Below are positions 63,991-64,000 of a DNA stretch of 64,000 nt, piece by piece. The position numbers and the translations under genes were made by a program. Origin of the DNA: Erythrobacter sp. (lineage in GTDB: Bacteria; Pseudomonadota; Alphaproteobacteria; Sphingomonadales; Sphingomonadaceae); contig JAHEAV010000002.1 of the NCBI GenBank assembly GCA_024642565.1, positions 123,317-187,316 of the forward strand, read 5' to 3'. Under the pieces are notes generated by a model. It saw only the letters and a list, made by a program, of their open reading frames with translations, had not been told where the DNA came from and ran no database searches. Position 1 is the first letter of the stretch; every line of letters begins with the position of its first letter.

Positions 63991-64000
63991 CTCTGTGAGA

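Overview
The window is GC-rich chromosomal DNA of an alphaproteobacterium, most probably a member of the Sphingomonadales close to Erythrobacteraceae. This is an inference from gene content and protein style: secreted prolyl peptidases, a large TonB-dependent receptor, DUF4402 and PepSY-type membrane proteins, glnD translated with an acyl-CoA synthetase, and many short lineage-type secreted proteins. No prophage, insertion sequence, CRISPR array or plasmid gene is visible. It reads as a dense core-genome segment with a few accessory-looking islands.

Layout. 0-2.1 kb (minus): a secreted EF-hand protein, an OmpR-type response regulator and the start of a histidine kinase, with tandem TGCGACAATT repeats upstream. 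2.2-9.9 kb: a VOC protein, aminopeptidase P, oligopeptidase B with a hotdog thioesterase, a 7TMR/GGDEF diguanylate cyclase and alanine dehydrogenase. 10.2-21.2 kb: ftsK, a ThiE-like protein, a YggS-type PLP protein, a TonB-dependent receptor, glnD and an acyl-CoA synthetase. 21.3-25.6 kb: lgt and midA, then a compact quaternary-amine (OpuC-type) ABC importer whose permease and binding protein are fused. 25.8-32.4 kb: an acyltransferase, a DUF1295 membrane protein, a TetR regulator, a 5'-nucleotidase lipoprotein, an SDR, a GSTK/HCCA-isomerase-like protein and a YhiN flavoprotein. 32.4-39.9 kb: a small membrane protein, gyrB, two tandem secreted M20 peptidases and a CoA ligase.

39.9-52.2 kb: a structured intergenic region encoding an apparently unlisted 28-residue membrane peptide, guaA, an SDR, a nitronate monooxygenase/FabK-like protein, then a long minus-strand run of secreted proteins (two DUF4402 proteins around a zf-CHCC protein, TldD, and three tandem paralogues carrying an EGRTAG motif), an ABC ATPase, nadB and an alpha/beta hydrolase. 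52.2-57.2 kb: class Ia ribonucleotide reductase, nrdA and nrdB, separated by two small membrane-protein genes and flanked by regulatory-looking palindromes. 57.2-64 kb: small uncharacterised genes, a thermonuclease-like protein, argB, yggT-folD-lipoprotein-marC, a Lon-substrate-binding-domain protein with a CnoX-like thioredoxin, and tRNA-Gly(GCC).

The best candidates for something undescribed are: (1) the 28-residue peptide unit at 39.93-40.16 kb, which has its own 5' hairpin, Shine-Dalgarno sequence and terminator; (2) the three-gene EGRTAG family at 44.1-45.4 kb; (3) the EF-hand/two-component operon with its putative operator; and (4) the hairpin-rich intergenic region downstream of nrdB. 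Many start codons were moved from the longest open frame to an internal start because of a Shine-Dalgarno sequence, a signal peptide or family length.
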